The notes beneath the pieces were generated by a model. It saw only the letters and a list, made by a program, of their open reading frames with translations, did no database searches and was not told the origin of the DNA. A stretch of DNA of 64,000 bases, taken from positions 62,001 through 126,000 of the forward strand of contig JACPNZ010000051.1 of the NCBI GenBank assembly GCA_016185245.1, in the 5' to 3' direction. This document shows, piece after piece, positions 35,109 through 44,444 of this stretch. Positions within the stretch are counted from its first letter, which is position 1. Each line of letters begins with the position of its first letter. Both the position numbers and the translations under genes were made by a program. The stretch is from Hyphomicrobiales bacterium (GTDB taxonomy: Bacteria; Pseudomonadota; Alphaproteobacteria; Rhizobiales; Aestuariivirgaceae).

Positions 35109-36092
35109 CTACAGATTGCCGGTATTGAAGGTATCGCAGGCGTTCGGGTCGCTGGCCGCGAGGCCCGTATTGAACCACCGGACCCGTTGCTCCGACGTGC
35201 CGTGGGTGAAGGTTTCCGGCACAACGTAGCCCTGCGAGCGCTTCTGCAGGCGGTCATCGCCGATCTGGGCGGCGGCGTTGAGGGCCGACTCGACGTCGCC
35301 CTGCTCGAGGATATGGGTGCTGGCATCGGCCCGCCTGGCCCACACGCCGGCATAGCAATCGGCCTGCAGTTCCATGCGCACCGACAGGACGTTGCTGGCG
35401 GTCTCGGACACCCGGGCGCGCTGGGCCTGCACCTTGGCGGCGATGCCGAAGAGATTCTGCACATGGTGGCCGACCTCGTGGGCCACCACATAGGCCTGAG
35501 CGAAGTCGCCGGGGGCGCCGAGCTTGGTCTTCATGTCCTGATAGAACGACAGGTCGATGTAGACCTTGCGATCACCCGGACAATAGAACGGCCCCATGGC
35601 GGACTGGGCCTGGCCGCAGGCCGACTGCACGAAGCCGCTGAACAGCACCAGCTTGGGGTTCTCGTAGGTCTTGCCGATGTCCTTGAAGATCGCGCCCCAC
35701 ACCTGCTCGGTCGACCACAGAACCTTCTTGACGAAGACCACCTTGTCGTCACCGCTGCTGTCGGCGGGGGCCGTCTGGCCGCTGCCGCCGGCATTGCCGG
35801 CACCGGTCGAACCGCCCGGCACCACGATCTGGCTGTCGCCGCCGCCCGGCACCGGCACGCCGCCGTTGTTGATCGCCTGGATCAAGTCGACGCCGAAGAC
35901 GAATTTCACCACGAAGTAGACGATGATCAGCACGATGATGGTGCGGATGCTGAAGCCGCCGCCCCGCCCGCCAACCGGAATATTGAGACCGCCGCCGCCG
36001 CCACCGCGCGGGAAGCCGAAGCCGCCGCCCATGCCGCCCTGGCCGCGCCTGTCCTCGACATTGTCGCTCTGCTTCAGGTCATCGAGACGCAT
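35109..36092 (-). CDS. neutral zinc metallopeptidase (YpfJ family)
   Basis: A 327-residue YpfJ/PF04228 membrane-anchored zinc peptidase. The N-terminal 45 residues are glycine-rich and disordered (GGMGGGFGFPRGGGGG). One membrane helix follows (about 52-70, TIIVLIIVYFVVKFVFGV), then a linker and the catalytic domain with the HEVGHHVQ zinc motif and downstream ELQADCYAGVWA carrying the third ligand. Last gene of a minus-strand run with the ketopantoate reductase-like gene (3-base gap). Confidence 0.9.
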   Translation of the reverse strand: MRLDDLKQSDNVEDRRGQGGMGGGFGFPRGGGGGGLNIPVGGRGGGFSIRTIIVLIIVYFVVKFVFGVDLIQAINNGGVPVPGGGDSQIVVPGGSTGAGNAGGSGQTAPADSSGDDKVVFVKKVLWSTEQVWGAIFKDIGKTYENPKLVLFSGFVQSACGQAQSAMGPFYCPGDRKVYIDLSFYQDMKTKLGAPGDFAQAYVVAHEVGHHVQNLFGIAAKVQAQRARVSETASNVLSVRMELQADCYAGVWARRADASTHILEQGDVESALNAAAQIGDDRLQKRSQGYVVPETFTHGTSEQRVRWFNTGLAASDPNACDTFNTGNL

Positions 36093-36095
36093 GGG

Positions 36096-37082
36096 CTAGC
36101 CTCCTGGCTGGATCGCGGTCCGGCTGCGGAACCTTACGAGATCATAGACGATTTTCAAGCTCGGTACCGGAATGGCGGCGATGCCGGCAAGCTCGATGAC
36201 CGAGCCCAGGAGAGCATCGAGTTCGGTGGCGCGGCCCGCTTCGACATCCTGCAGCATCGAGGTGCGATGGCGGCCCACCTTCGCCGCCATGGCGATGCGC
36301 TCGTCGGCGGAGACGGCGAAGCCGGCGCCGAAGGCTTCGGCGACGGCACGGGCCTCGTCCATCATGGCCCGCACGACGCGGCGGGTGCCGGGATCGGCGG
36401 CGAGCTCGGCCAGCGTTCCGACCGTCAGTACACTGACCGTATTGAAGCTGAGATTGCCCCACAGCTTCAGCCAGATCTCGTTGCGCAGATTGTTGCGCAC
36501 CGGGCTCTTGAGGCCGGCGGCGGTGAGGAGATTGCCGAGGCGGACGATACGATCGGTTTTTTCGCCCGAGGGCTCGCCGACCGGCATGCGGTCGCCATAG
36601 CGATGGGCGATGATGCCGGGAGCTTCCATCTCGGCGGCCTGCCAGACGACGGTGCCCAGGGCGCGTTCGGGACCGAGCCGGTCCCAGATCGTTCCGCCCG
36701 GATCGACCGATTGCAGGCGGCGGCCTTCGTGCGGGCCGCCGATCCCATGAAAATACCACCAGGGCAGGCCGTTCTGAGCGAATAGGATCGCCGTCTCGGG
36801 CCCGAGGAGCGGCATCAGCCCGTCGATGGCGCCGGCTATGGCATGGGCCTTGAGGGTGAGGATGATGAAATCCTGAGGGCCGAGGTCGGCCGGCCGGTCG
36901 GTGGCGCGCGGATTGACCGTCAATGTTTCGCCGGCCTGCTTGAGGATGAGGCCATTGGCCCTGATCGCCGCCAGATGGGCCCCGCGCGCCACCAACGCGA
37001 CTTCGGCCTCGCCCTTCAGCGCCAGCCTGGCGCCGATATAGCCGCCGATGGCGCCGGCGCCGAAGATGCAGATCTTGGTCAT
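36096..37082 (-). CDS. panE: 2-dehydropantoate 2-reductase family protein
   Basis: A 328-residue ApbA/PanE-type NADPH reductase with CIFGAGAIGGYIGARL at residues 4-19, the conserved KAHAIAGAIDGL segment and the C-terminal GRATELDALLGSVIELA. Canonical PanE makes pantoate for coenzyme A, but genomes like this carry several paralogues of uncertain substrate. Its start overlaps the stop of the CoA ligase gene (ATGA), which suggests a catabolic 2-oxoacid role rather than pantothenate synthesis. Symbol given for family. Confidence 0.75.
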   Translation of the reverse strand: MTKICIFGAGAIGGYIGARLALKGEAEVALVARGAHLAAIRANGLILKQAGETLTVNPRATDRPADLGPQDFIILTLKAHAIAGAIDGLMPLLGPETAILFAQNGLPWWYFHGIGGPHEGRRLQSVDPGGTIWDRLGPERALGTVVWQAAEMEAPGIIAHRYGDRMPVGEPSGEKTDRIVRLGNLLTAAGLKSPVRNNLRNEIWLKLWGNLSFNTVSVLTVGTLAELAADPGTRRVVRAMMDEARAVAEAFGAGFAVSADERIAMAAKVGRHRTSMLQDVEAGRATELDALLGSVIELAGIAAIPVPSLKIVYDLVRFRSRTAIQPGG

Positions 37083-38581
37083 GGCAGCCCGAGCTTTTGG
37101 GCCAGCCCGATGCGCTGCAGCTTGCCGGTCGGGCCCTTGGGGATTTCAGCGACGATCACGACGCGGCGCGGCACTTTGAAAGCGGCAAGACGTTCGCCGG
37201 CGAAATCCCGCAGCTGGCGCTCGTCGGCCATGGCATCTTCGCGCAGCACCACCGCGGCGGCCACCTCCTCGCCCAGCTTGTCGTGCGGCATGGCGAAGGT
37301 GACGGCCTGATGCACGGCAGGATGCTGCATCAGCACCGCGTCGACTTCGGCGGGGGCTACTTTCTCGCCGCCGCGATTGATGATCTCCTTGAGCCGCCCG
37401 GTGATCTTTAGATAGCCGTCCTCGTCCATCAAACCCTGGTCGCCGGTGTGGAACCAGCCATAGGCGAACCCTTCGGCATTGGCCTTGGGGTTGTTATCAT
37501 AGCCCGCGGTGACATTGGGCCCGCGGGTGACCACCTCGCCTTCGGCTCCCGTCCCCAGCAGACGGCCATCGGCGGCCATGATGGCGACCTCAGGCCCCGC
37601 CGCACAGCCGACCCAGCCCGGTTTGCGCTTTCCCGGCGGCAACCGGTTCGACGTCATCTGATGGGCGTTCTCGGTCATGGCATAGGCTTCGATCACCGGA
37701 CAGCCGAAGGCCTTTTCAAGCGCATGGAAAACCGCAACCGGCAGGGAGGCCGAGCTCGAGCGGATGAAGCGCAAGGGGTGCGCCTTGATGGTCGAGGCAT
37801 TGCGTTCGGCCCGCTGCAAGATCGCCTGATGCATGGTGGGGACGGCGGTGTACCAGGTGGGCCGAGCCTCCTCCATCCAGGCAAAGAATTTCAGCGCGTT
37901 GAAGCCGGGCGTGCAGAACACCGAGCCACCGGATGCGAGGCTCGCGAGGATCGCCGCAACGAGGCCGTGGATATGAAACAGCGGCATGATGTTGAGGCAG
38001 CGGTCTTGCTCGGTGAGCCCAAGGGTGTGGGCGATGTTGTTGGCGGAGGCCAGGAGATTGGCGTGGGTGAGCGGCACGATCTTGGGGCGGGACGTGGTGC
38101 CCGAGGTGTGCAGAACCAGGGCCACGTCCTGGGCTTCGGCGATCCTTCGCGAAGAAGAGGCGGCCACTGCCTCGCCCGAAACGGTGAAGCATCCAGCCTC
38201 TCGCGCCGGATGCAGCGTCAGTACGGCAAGGCCGAGGCGCCGTGCCGCGGCGACCGCCGGCGAATTGCTGCCCGCCTCGACCAGGAGGGCGCGAGCTTTC
38301 AAATCTTCCATGTAGAAATGAAATTCGTCCTCGCGGTAGGCGGGATTGAGCGGCGCTACGGTCACCGTTCCGGAACAGGCCACGAAGGCTGCCGCCATTT
38401 CCGGCCCGTTGGGAAGGACGATGGCGAGCCGGTCGTTGCGGCCGAAGCCGAGGCGATTGAGAGCGTCGGCGGTTGCCGCACAAAGTTCGGCGAAAATGCC
38501 ATAGGTCAGCGCCACGCAGTCGGGGGCAGCGAGTGCCACGGCTTCGGACGGCTGGTTTTCGACGAGCTTCGCAAGGATCAT
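37079..38581 (-). CDS. AMP-forming acyl-CoA synthetase, oxalate-CoA ligase-like
   Basis: A 500-residue ANL-superfamily ligase. The AMP-binding P-loop is LHTSGTTSRPKIVPLTH, followed by YAMTENAHQM and the C-terminal hinge GDQGLMDEDGYLKITGRLKEIINRGGEKV with the catalytic lysine near the end (GPTGKLQRI). MAAAFVACSGTVTVAPLNPAYREDEFHFYMED resembles AAE3-type oxalyl-CoA synthetases. The ATG at 38579-38581 is chosen over an upstream TTG. Coupled to the panE-like gene. Substrate is a guess from similarity. Confidence 0.78.
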   Translation of the reverse strand: MILAKLVENQPSEAVALAAPDCVALTYGIFAELCAATADALNRLGFGRNDRLAIVLPNGPEMAAAFVACSGTVTVAPLNPAYREDEFHFYMEDLKARALLVEAGSNSPAVAAARRLGLAVLTLHPAREAGCFTVSGEAVAASSSRRIAEAQDVALVLHTSGTTSRPKIVPLTHANLLASANNIAHTLGLTEQDRCLNIMPLFHIHGLVAAILASLASGGSVFCTPGFNALKFFAWMEEARPTWYTAVPTMHQAILQRAERNASTIKAHPLRFIRSSSASLPVAVFHALEKAFGCPVIEAYAMTENAHQMTSNRLPPGKRKPGWVGCAAGPEVAIMAADGRLLGTGAEGEVVTRGPNVTAGYDNNPKANAEGFAYGWFHTGDQGLMDEDGYLKITGRLKEIINRGGEKVAPAEVDAVLMQHPAVHQAVTFAMPHDKLGEEVAAAVVLREDAMADERQLRDFAGERLAAFKVPRRVVIVAEIPKGPTGKLQRIGLAQKLGLP

Positions 38582-38663
38582 GGGGCAGTCATGGGCAAGT
38601 TTCGACAGGGCGTCAACGCCCGGCAATTGAAGCGCCGATGCCTATCCGCTAAGAGCCTCGCCA

Positions 38664-40295
38664 ATGACCGACAGACTTGTCATAGCCCTCGCCCAGCTCA
38701 ATCCGACGGTGGGGGCCATCGCCGGCAATCTGGCCATGGCGCGCGCGGCCCGCGCGGCCGCCGGGAGCGCCGACCTGGTGCTGTTTCCGGAACTCTTCAT
38801 CTGCGGCTACCCGCCGGAAGACCTGGTGCTCAGGCCCTCCTTCGTCGAGGAGTGCCGCATGGCGGTCGAGGCGCTGGCGGCGGAGACCAAGGAAGGGCCA
38901 GCGGTACTGATCGGCACGCCGTGGCGCCAAGGGGGCAAACTGCACAATGCCGTGGCACTCCTTGCCAATGGCCGGGTCGAGACCCTGCGGTTCAAGCACG
39001 ATCTGCCGAATTACGGCGTGTTTGACGAGAAACGGGTGTTCGAGGCGGGTCCTGCTCCCGGGCCTATCGCCTTCAAGGGGGTGCGCCTCGGCGTGCCGAT
39101 CTGCGAAGACATCTGGACGAGCGAGACCTGCGAGACCCTGGCCGAGACGGGAGCCGAGCTGCTCTTGGTTCCCAACGGTTCGCCCTTCGAACAGAACAAG
39201 GACGACATGCGGCTCAATCTGGCCGTGGCGCGGGTGACCGAGACGGGCCTGCCGCTCGCCTATCTCAATCAGGTGGGGGGCCAGGATGAGCTCGTGTTCG
39301 ACGGCGCGTCGTTCGTTTTGAACGGCGATCGGTCGCTTGCCGTACAGATGCCGATGTTCGAAGAGCGGGTGACGCTGACCGAATGGACGAGGGCGGCGAA
39401 TGGCGAATGGCGCGTGGCGAGTGGGGAGATTTGCAGGCTTCCCGAAAGAGAAGAAGAGACCTGGAAGGCCTGCGTGCTGGGGCTTCGCGACTATGTGCTG
39501 AAGAACCGCTTTCCCGGCGTGGTGCTCGGCCTTTCGGGCGGCATCGATTCGGCCGTGGTGGCGGCCATGGCGGCGGATGCCTTGGGCCCGGCGCGGGTCC
39601 ATTGCGTGATGCTGCCCTATGCCTATACGAGCCGCGACAGTCTGGTCGATGCCGAAGAATGCGCCAAGCTCTTGGGCGTGCGTTACGATGTGGTGCCAAT
39701 CAAGGAGCCGGTCGAGGGGTTTCTCTCGGCCCTCAAGCCGATGTTCGCCGGCCGCAATCGCGACATCACCGAGGAGAATATCCAGTCGCGCTCGCGCGGG
39801 GTGATCCTCATGGCGATCTCCAACAAGCTGGGCGCGATGGTGCTGACCACCGGCAACAAGTCGGAGATGTCGGTGGGCTATGCAACGCTTTATGGCGACA
39901 TGAACGGCGGCTTCAATCCGATCAAGGACGTCTACAAAACGCAAGTCTACCGGCTGGCCCATTGGCGCAATGGGCAGTCCTTCGTCATCCCCGGGCGCAT
40001 CATTACCAAAGCGCCAACGGCGGAATTGCGCGAGAACCAGAAGGACCAGGATTCCTTGCCGCCCTACGACGTGCTCGACGACATTCTTTCGTGTCTGGTG
40101 GAAAACGAGACGCCGCTGGCCGAGATCGTCAAGCGCGGCCACGACGAGGCGCTGGTGCGCCGCGTCCAGCACATGCTCTATGTCGCCGAGTACAAGCGCC
40201 GGCAGGCGGCCCCCGGCGTCAAGATCACGAGGCGCAATTTCGGCCGCGACCGGCGCTATCCGATCACCAACGGATTCCGGGACGGGGCTGAATGA
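38664..40295 (+). CDS. nadE: glutamine-dependent NAD+ synthetase
   Basis: A 543-residue two-domain NadE. The N-terminal nitrilase-type glutaminase domain has catalytic E43 (FPELF), K111 (FKHDLPN) and C147 (VPICEDIW). The C-terminal synthetase domain has the ATP loop [21 protein letters not shown] and [17 protein letters not shown]. It amidates nicotinate adenine dinucleotide using glutamine. Its stop overlaps gltX (ATGA). Confidence 0.95.
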   Translation: MTDRLVIALAQLNPTVGAIAGNLAMARAARAAAGSADLVLFPELFICGYPPEDLVLRPSFVEECRMAVEALAAETKEGPAVLIGTPWRQGGKLHNAVALLANGRVETLRFKHDLPNYGVFDEKRVFEAGPAPGPIAFKGVRLGVPICEDIWTSETCETLAETGAELLLVPNGSPFEQNKDDMRLNLAVARVTETGLPLAYLNQVGGQDELVFDGASFVLNGDRSLAVQMPMFEERVTLTEWTRAANGEWRVASGEICRLPEREEETWKACVLGLRDYVLKNRFPGVVLGLSGGIDSAVVAAMAADALGPARVHCVMLPYAYTSRDSLVDAEECAKLLGVRYDVVPIKEPVEGFLSALKPMFAGRNRDITEENIQSRSRGVILMAISNKLGAMVLTTGNKSEMSVGYATLYGDMNGGFNPIKDVYKTQVYRLAHWRNGQSFVIPGRIITKAPTAELRENQKDQDSLPPYDVLDDILSCLVENETPLAEIVKRGHDEALVRRVQHMLYVAEYKRRQAAPGVKITRRNFGRDRRYPITNGFRDGAE

Positions 40296-41608
40296 CCACC
40301 GTCCGCTTCGCCCCCTCGCCCACCGGCCGCATCCATATCGGCAATGCCCGCACCGCCATTCTCAACTGGCTGTTCGCCAGGAAGTCCGGCGGCGCCTTCA
40401 TCCTGCGCTACGACGACACCGATGCGGCACGGTCGACGGACGAATTTGCCAGGGGGATCGCCGAGGACCTGGCCTGGCTGGGGATCGTGCCGGATCGCAT
40501 CGAGTACCAGTCGAAGCGCTTTGCACGCTATGACGAGCTTGTGGCGAAGCTGAAGGCCGCGGGCCGGCTCTATCCCTGCTATGAGACGGCGGATGAGCTG
40601 GAGCGCCGCCGCAAGCGCCAGGAAGCGCGGGGCGGGCCCCGCATCTACGATCGCGCCGCGCTGAAACTTAGCGATGCCGACCGGGCGGGGCTCGAAGCCG
40701 AGGGGCGCAAGCCCCATTGGCGCTTCAAACTCGAACACCGCATCGTCGACTGGATCGACCTGATCCGCGGCCCACAGCACACCGACCTCGCCAGCCAGTC
40801 CGATCCGGTTCTGGTGCGCCAGGACGGCAGCTACCTCTACACCCTGCCCTCGGTGATCGACGATATCGATTTCGCGGTGACCCATGTCATTCGCGGCGAG
40901 GACCATGTGACCAATGCCGCGGTGCAGATCGAGATCACCGAGGCACTCGGCGGCGCCGCGCCGCAGTATGCCCATCACAGTCTGCTCACCGGCGTGGACG
41001 GCAAGGGGCTGTCGAAACGCCTGGGTTCGCTGTCCATCGCGGCGCTGCGCCAAGCGGGCCTTGAAGCCATGGCGGTGGTCAGCCACGCGGCGCTGCTCGG
41101 AACTTCCGACACTATTCATCCGTGCAAGGACTATTCCGCGCTGGTCACCGGCTTCGACCTGGCCAAGCTGTCGCGGGCGCCGGCCCGCTTCGACGAGGCG
41201 GAGCTGCGCCATCTCAATGCCAGGCTGCTGCATATGACCGAATGGGGCGCGGTGAAGGATCGCCTGGGCTACGGTTCGCCGGAGTTCTGGATGGCCATTC
41301 GCGGAAACATCGAGACCCTGGCCGAGGCGCGGACCTGGCATGAGGTGGTGGCCGGCAGAGTGAGCCCGGTGGTGAACGTCGAGGATCGCGATTTCATCGC
41401 CGAAGCGGCGCGGCTGCTGCCGCCGGAACCGTGGAACGGCTCGACCTGGAAGACCTGGACCGAGGCGGTGAAGGCCGCCACCGACCGCAAGGGCAAGGCC
41501 CTGTTCATGCCGCTGCGGCTTGCCCTTACCGGTCTCGACCACGGGCCGGAACTGGCGCAGCTCCTGCCGCTGATCGGCCGCGACAAGGCGCTTGAGCGGC
41601 TCACATAG
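40292..41608 (+). CDS. gltX: glutamyl-tRNA synthetase
   Basis: A 438-residue class I synthetase. The HIGH motif appears as [17 protein letters not shown] and the KMSKR equivalent as [23 protein letters not shown] is present. It is shorter than the usual 465-490 residues, mainly through a compact C-terminal anticodon domain. Alphaproteobacteria often have two GluRS copies, one charging tRNA-Gln; which type this is cannot be decided from the window. Coupled to nadE by ATGA. Confidence 0.93.
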   Translation: MTTVRFAPSPTGRIHIGNARTAILNWLFARKSGGAFILRYDDTDAARSTDEFARGIAEDLAWLGIVPDRIEYQSKRFARYDELVAKLKAAGRLYPCYETADELERRRKRQEARGGPRIYDRAALKLSDADRAGLEAEGRKPHWRFKLEHRIVDWIDLIRGPQHTDLASQSDPVLVRQDGSYLYTLPSVIDDIDFAVTHVIRGEDHVTNAAVQIEITEALGGAAPQYAHHSLLTGVDGKGLSKRLGSLSIAALRQAGLEAMAVVSHAALLGTSDTIHPCKDYSALVTGFDLAKLSRAPARFDEAELRHLNARLLHMTEWGAVKDRLGYGSPEFWMAIRGNIETLAEARTWHEVVAGRVSPVVNVEDRDFIAEAARLLPPEPWNGSTWKTWTEAVKAATDRKGKALFMPLRLALTGLDHGPELAQLLPLIGRDKALERLT

Positions 41609-41609
41609 T

Positions 41610-41652
41610 TGTCAACATTTTTGTTGACACCGACTGTGCGCGTGAATAGAGT
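41610..41652 (+). promoter_or_regulatory. hicAB promoter with overlapping operator palindrome
   Basis: TGTCAACA-TTTT-TGTTGACA (41610-41629) is a perfect 8-base-arm palindrome. Its right arm contains a consensus -35 TTGACA (41624-41629); 17 bases on lies TAGAGT (41647-41652), a fair -10. The HicB antitoxin has a DNA-binding C-terminus and typically represses such a promoter, so this palindrome is its probable operator. It begins two bases after the gltX stop. Confidence 0.65.
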
Positions 41653-41736
41653 TTGACCGGTCGTCGATGAATATCGGCGACTCCATAGATGAACTGGAGA
41701 TACGTGAAATGGCAAGCGTTCTTAGGAGAGCCTCCT

Positions 41737-41924
41737 TTGACATATTCGGAATTGCGCCGTTGGCTGGCCAAACATGGTTGCACCTTCGAAACCCATAGGG
41801 GCGGTAGTGGACACATTACCGTGCGGCGCGGGAACAACAGATCACAATTGCCTGCCATGGAAGTGGGAAGGAGCTTGGCAAAGGCCTGATCGAGAAGATC
41901 AAGAAAGATCTTGGATTGAAATGA
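41737..41924 (+). pseudogene. hicA: hicA toxin gene with an apparent one-base frameshift
   Basis: From a TTG at 41737 (AGGAGAG 6 bases upstream) the frame reads LTYSELRRWLAKHGCTFETH, then GGSGHITVRRGNNRSQLP with the HicA catalytic histidine, and then stops early as AMEVGRSLAKA. Shifting frame near 41851-41855 restores the normal HicA ending, CHGSGKELGKGLIEKIKKDLGLK in outline, whose stop overlaps hicB's ATG. One base is therefore missing in the conserved LPxHG region. The toxin, an mRNA interferase, would lose its C-terminal part; a sequencing error is the alternative. An ATG at 41689 would extend the N-terminus. Confidence 0.75.
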
Positions 41925-42403
41925 TTTCATATCGCGTACATTTGACTTCCGATTCAAACGGCACGATTCTTGTGACTTCGCCCGATTTTCCTGAGTTGGT
42001 GACGTTTGGAGACGATGAAGCCGACGCGCTCTTATATGCGGTGGGAGCGTTCGAGGAAGCGATCACAGCTCGGATTTCCAATCGAGAGGAAGTTCCTCTG
42101 CCGTCTAACAAGCCACGTTCGGGAAGACGGATCGATCTAGGCGATGACGCTACCAGTCCGCCAGCCAAATCATCGGATCGTTGGGTCTCTCTGCCTCTCG
42201 GAGCGTCGGTAAAGATTCTACTCTATCAGCAGATGTGGAAGGACGGCGTCCGCAAGGCCGATCTCGCCAGGAAAATGGATTTGCACCGCCAGGAAATCGA
42301 CCGGTTGCTCGACCTCAATCACGCCACGAGTCTTGCAAAGATCGAAAAGGCGTTTGCCGCCCTCGGCAAGACACTCGACATTGCGGTGGCCAACGCGGCA
42401 TAA
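41921..42403 (+). CDS. hicB: HicB family antitoxin
   Basis: A 160-residue HicB. The N-terminal partial RNase H-like fold has YRVHLTSDSNGTILVTSPDFPELVTFGD and AVGAFEEAITARI; the C-terminal helix-turn-helix is at about 110-155 (MWKDGVRKADLARKMDLHRQEIDRLLDLNH in outline). The start MISYRVHL at 41921 overlaps the restored hicA stop (ATGA), the usual hicA-hicB coupling. It neutralises HicA and represses the operon. The stretch is visibly less GC-rich than its neighbours, consistent with acquisition. Confidence 0.88.
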   Translation: MISYRVHLTSDSNGTILVTSPDFPELVTFGDDEADALLYAVGAFEEAITARISNREEVPLPSNKPRSGRRIDLGDDATSPPAKSSDRWVSLPLGASVKILLYQQMWKDGVRKADLARKMDLHRQEIDRLLDLNHATSLAKIEKAFAALGKTLDIAVANAA

Positions 42404-42411
42404 TCCCGCGC

Positions 42412-43056
42412 ATGATCCTGGTCGGCCAGTATGACTCGCCTTTCGTGCGCCGCGTAGCGGTGACGTTGCATCACTATCACATGCCGTTCACCCGCGACAC
42501 CAAATCGGTGTTCGGCGACGCCAAGGCGATGCAGAAGATCAATCCGCTGATCCGCGTGCCCTCGCTCATTCTCGAGGGCGGCGAGACGCTGGTCGATTCG
42601 GCCGCCATCATCGACTGTCTCGACGAGATGGCGGGACCGGCCCGGGCGCTGACGCCGGCCCATGGGCCGGAGCGGCGCAAGGTGTTGCAGGCCGTGGCGA
42701 TCGCCACCGGAGCCATGGACAAGGCGGTGCAGATTTTCCTCGAACGGCATTTTCATCCCGGCAAGATGCTGAGCAGGGAGTGGGAAAGCCGCTGCCTCAA
42801 GCAGCTTGCCGGGGCGCTCGATCATCTCGAACGCGGCTGCGGGGCGCCGTGGTTCATCGATAGCCAGATGAGTCAGGCGGATGTCACCATCGGCTGCCTC
42901 ATCGGCTACCTGAAGCTCCGGGTCGCCGACGCCTTTCCCGCCAACAGATACCCGCGGATTCATTCCCTGGCGGTGCATTGCGAACTGCGCGAGGAATTCG
43001 TGAAATCGCGGCCCGGCGCCAACGAGACCATGCCTGCCGCCAAGGGCCGATCATAG
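42412..43056 (+). CDS. glutathione S-transferase family protein
   Basis: A 214-residue GST. The thioredoxin-like N-domain reads MILVGQYDSPFVRRVAVTL, with serine in the active-site position as in zeta/beta-like groups, and VPSLILEGGETLVDSAAIIDCLDE carries the cis-proline and glutathione-binding SxAI. An all-helical C-domain follows. It begins 8 bases after hicB and its end overlaps the convergent second GST gene by 6 bases. Substrate unknown. Confidence 0.88.
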   Translation: MILVGQYDSPFVRRVAVTLHHYHMPFTRDTKSVFGDAKAMQKINPLIRVPSLILEGGETLVDSAAIIDCLDEMAGPARALTPAHGPERRKVLQAVAIATGAMDKAVQIFLERHFHPGKMLSREWESRCLKQLAGALDHLERGCGAPWFIDSQMSQADVTIGCLIGYLKLRVADAFPANRYPRIHSLAVHCELREEFVKSRPGANETMPAAKGRS

Positions 43057-43683
43057 CGGCACGGGCAGGACCGACTTGGGATCGGGGACGACGTAGCCGC
43101 GCTGCACCGCCGGGCGGGTGGCGATCGAAAGATACCAGCGCAGCACGTGGCGGTAGTCGCGCAAGGCGATGCGATGCCTTTCATGGCGAGCGATCCACGG
43201 GAAGGTCGCGATATCGGCAATCGAATAGGCATCGCAGATGAAGTCGCGGCCGGCGAGACGCCGGTCGAGGGTCGCATAGATGCGTTTGGCCTCTTCGGCA
43301 TACCAGACCTCGGCGAACGGCGCCTTGCCGGGGTGGCTCGCGAGAAAATAGTGGGCCCGGCCGAGGAACGGGCCGACCGTCGACATCTGCCACATCAGCC
43401 ATTCATGGACGCGGAGCCGCAGCACCGGTTCGCTGGGGTAGAGGAGCCCGGTCTTGTCGCCAAGATACATGAGGATGGCGCCCGATTCGAATACGCTGAG
43501 CCCGGTGTCGCGATCGACGATTGCCGGAATGCGGTTATAGGGCGAGATCGCCTCGAAGGCGGGGGTGAACTGTTCGCCCTTGTTGATGTCGATATGATGG
43601 ACTTGGTAAGCAAGCCCCATCTCCTCCAGGGCGATCGAGATCTTGCGGCCGTTGGGCGTGGCGAAGGTATAGAGTTCGATCAT
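43051..43683 (-). CDS. glutathione S-transferase, YfcG/Nu-type
   Basis: A 210-residue GST resembling disulfide-reductase Nu-class members (YfcG/YghU). The N-terminus is YTFATPNGRKISIALEEMGL, with TPNG in the active-site loop; SPYNRIPAIVD and VFESGAILMYLG form the glutathione site; YSIADIATFPWIARH is the C-domain hallmark. Its ATG overlaps the stop of the PhnD-like gene, so it is the last gene of an XRE regulator/binding protein/GST operon. Confidence 0.9.
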   Translation of the reverse strand: MIELYTFATPNGRKISIALEEMGLAYQVHHIDINKGEQFTPAFEAISPYNRIPAIVDRDTGLSVFESGAILMYLGDKTGLLYPSEPVLRLRVHEWLMWQMSTVGPFLGRAHYFLASHPGKAPFAEVWYAEEAKRIYATLDRRLAGRDFICDAYSIADIATFPWIARHERHRIALRDYRHVLRWYLSIATRPAVQRGYVVPDPKSVLPVPL

Positions 43684-44444
43684 AGAAGCTCCAATCCGCC
43701 GGCCCGCCGCATGGCGGATTCGAGAACGATGATGCGGTCATAGGCTTGGGGGCTGAGGGTGGAATAGCCCGTCAACAGAAGTTGCTGGCGTGTTTCGATC
43801 AGATCAGGGTCGGCAAAGGCGCGGGCGAGGGCTGTCTGCAACGCCGCCAACTCGCCGGCGATGGTGACATAGGGCAGGGCCGGCACGGCCGGCGAGCGGG
43901 CGATTTCAACCAGGCCTTCGAGATAATCGGGGCGATAGCGCCTGGCCAGCGCCACACAGACGGCATCGGTGGCGCAGACATCGGCGGAACCTTCTCGCAC
44001 GGCGCGCAGCGAGGCGATGTGGCCGCCGGTCCTGATGGTGCTGCCGAAGAACCGGCCGTGCCGGCCAAGCGGCGCGAAGACCAGTTGCAGGGCGAGCATT
44101 CCCGACATCGAATCGGGCGCGTTGACGGCGGCGGTCCGCCCACGGAAATCAGCGAGCGGCCGCATCTCCCGGGCAAAGACCAGGCTGCAATAGTTCGGTC
44201 CCTCGCAGCCGTCGGCGCCATAGTGGGGGGTGGCCACCAGCTTCAGCCGGCCTTTGAATTCGTGGGTGAAGGGATAGCCGCAAGTCTGGCTGAACAGCAG
44301 TCGCGGATCGCGCCAGGCGGCGGTGTGATCGGCCGGACGCGCCAGCGGTGGTACGCTTTCGAGATGACGGGCGATGCCGGCCCACCAGCTATCGGTGGCG
44401 GCGCGAAACTCGGGCCAGTCGTACATCGGCAGGGTGGCGATCAT
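43680..44444 (-). CDS. PhnD/SsuA-like substrate-binding protein without signal peptide
   Basis: A 254-residue protein of the phosphonate/transferrin-like periplasmic-binding superfamily. Features are SQTCGYPFTHEF, GPNYCSLVFAR, DFRGRTAAVNAPDSMSGMLAL and GSADVCATDAVCVALARRYRP. No N-terminal signal peptide is visible (MIATLPMYDWPEFRAATDSW), so it is probably cytoplasmic or exported otherwise, and no ABC permease or ATPase is adjacent. ATGA overlaps join it to the regulator before it and the GST after it. A sensor role is possible. Confidence 0.78.
   Translation of the reverse strand: MIATLPMYDWPEFRAATDSWWAGIARHLESVPPLARPADHTAAWRDPRLLFSQTCGYPFTHEFKGRLKLVATPHYGADGCEGPNYCSLVFAREMRPLADFRGRTAAVNAPDSMSGMLALQLVFAPLGRHGRFFGSTIRTGGHIASLRAVREGSADVCATDAVCVALARRYRPDYLEGLVEIARSPAVPALPYVTIAGELAALQTALARAFADPDLIETRQQLLLTGYSTLSPQAYDRIIVLESAMRRAGGLELL

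Noticed and set aside
41610-41629. The TGTCAACA/TGTTGACA stem as the gltX terminator
   Set aside because: AT-rich stem with no U-tract after it, and a good -35 lies inside the right arm; an operator explains it better.
41865-41871. GGGAAGG as a programmed -1 frameshift site in hicA
   Set aside because: Does not fit the X-XXY-YYZ slippery rule (AAG instead of three identical bases) and no downstream structure was seen; a simple deletion is likelier.
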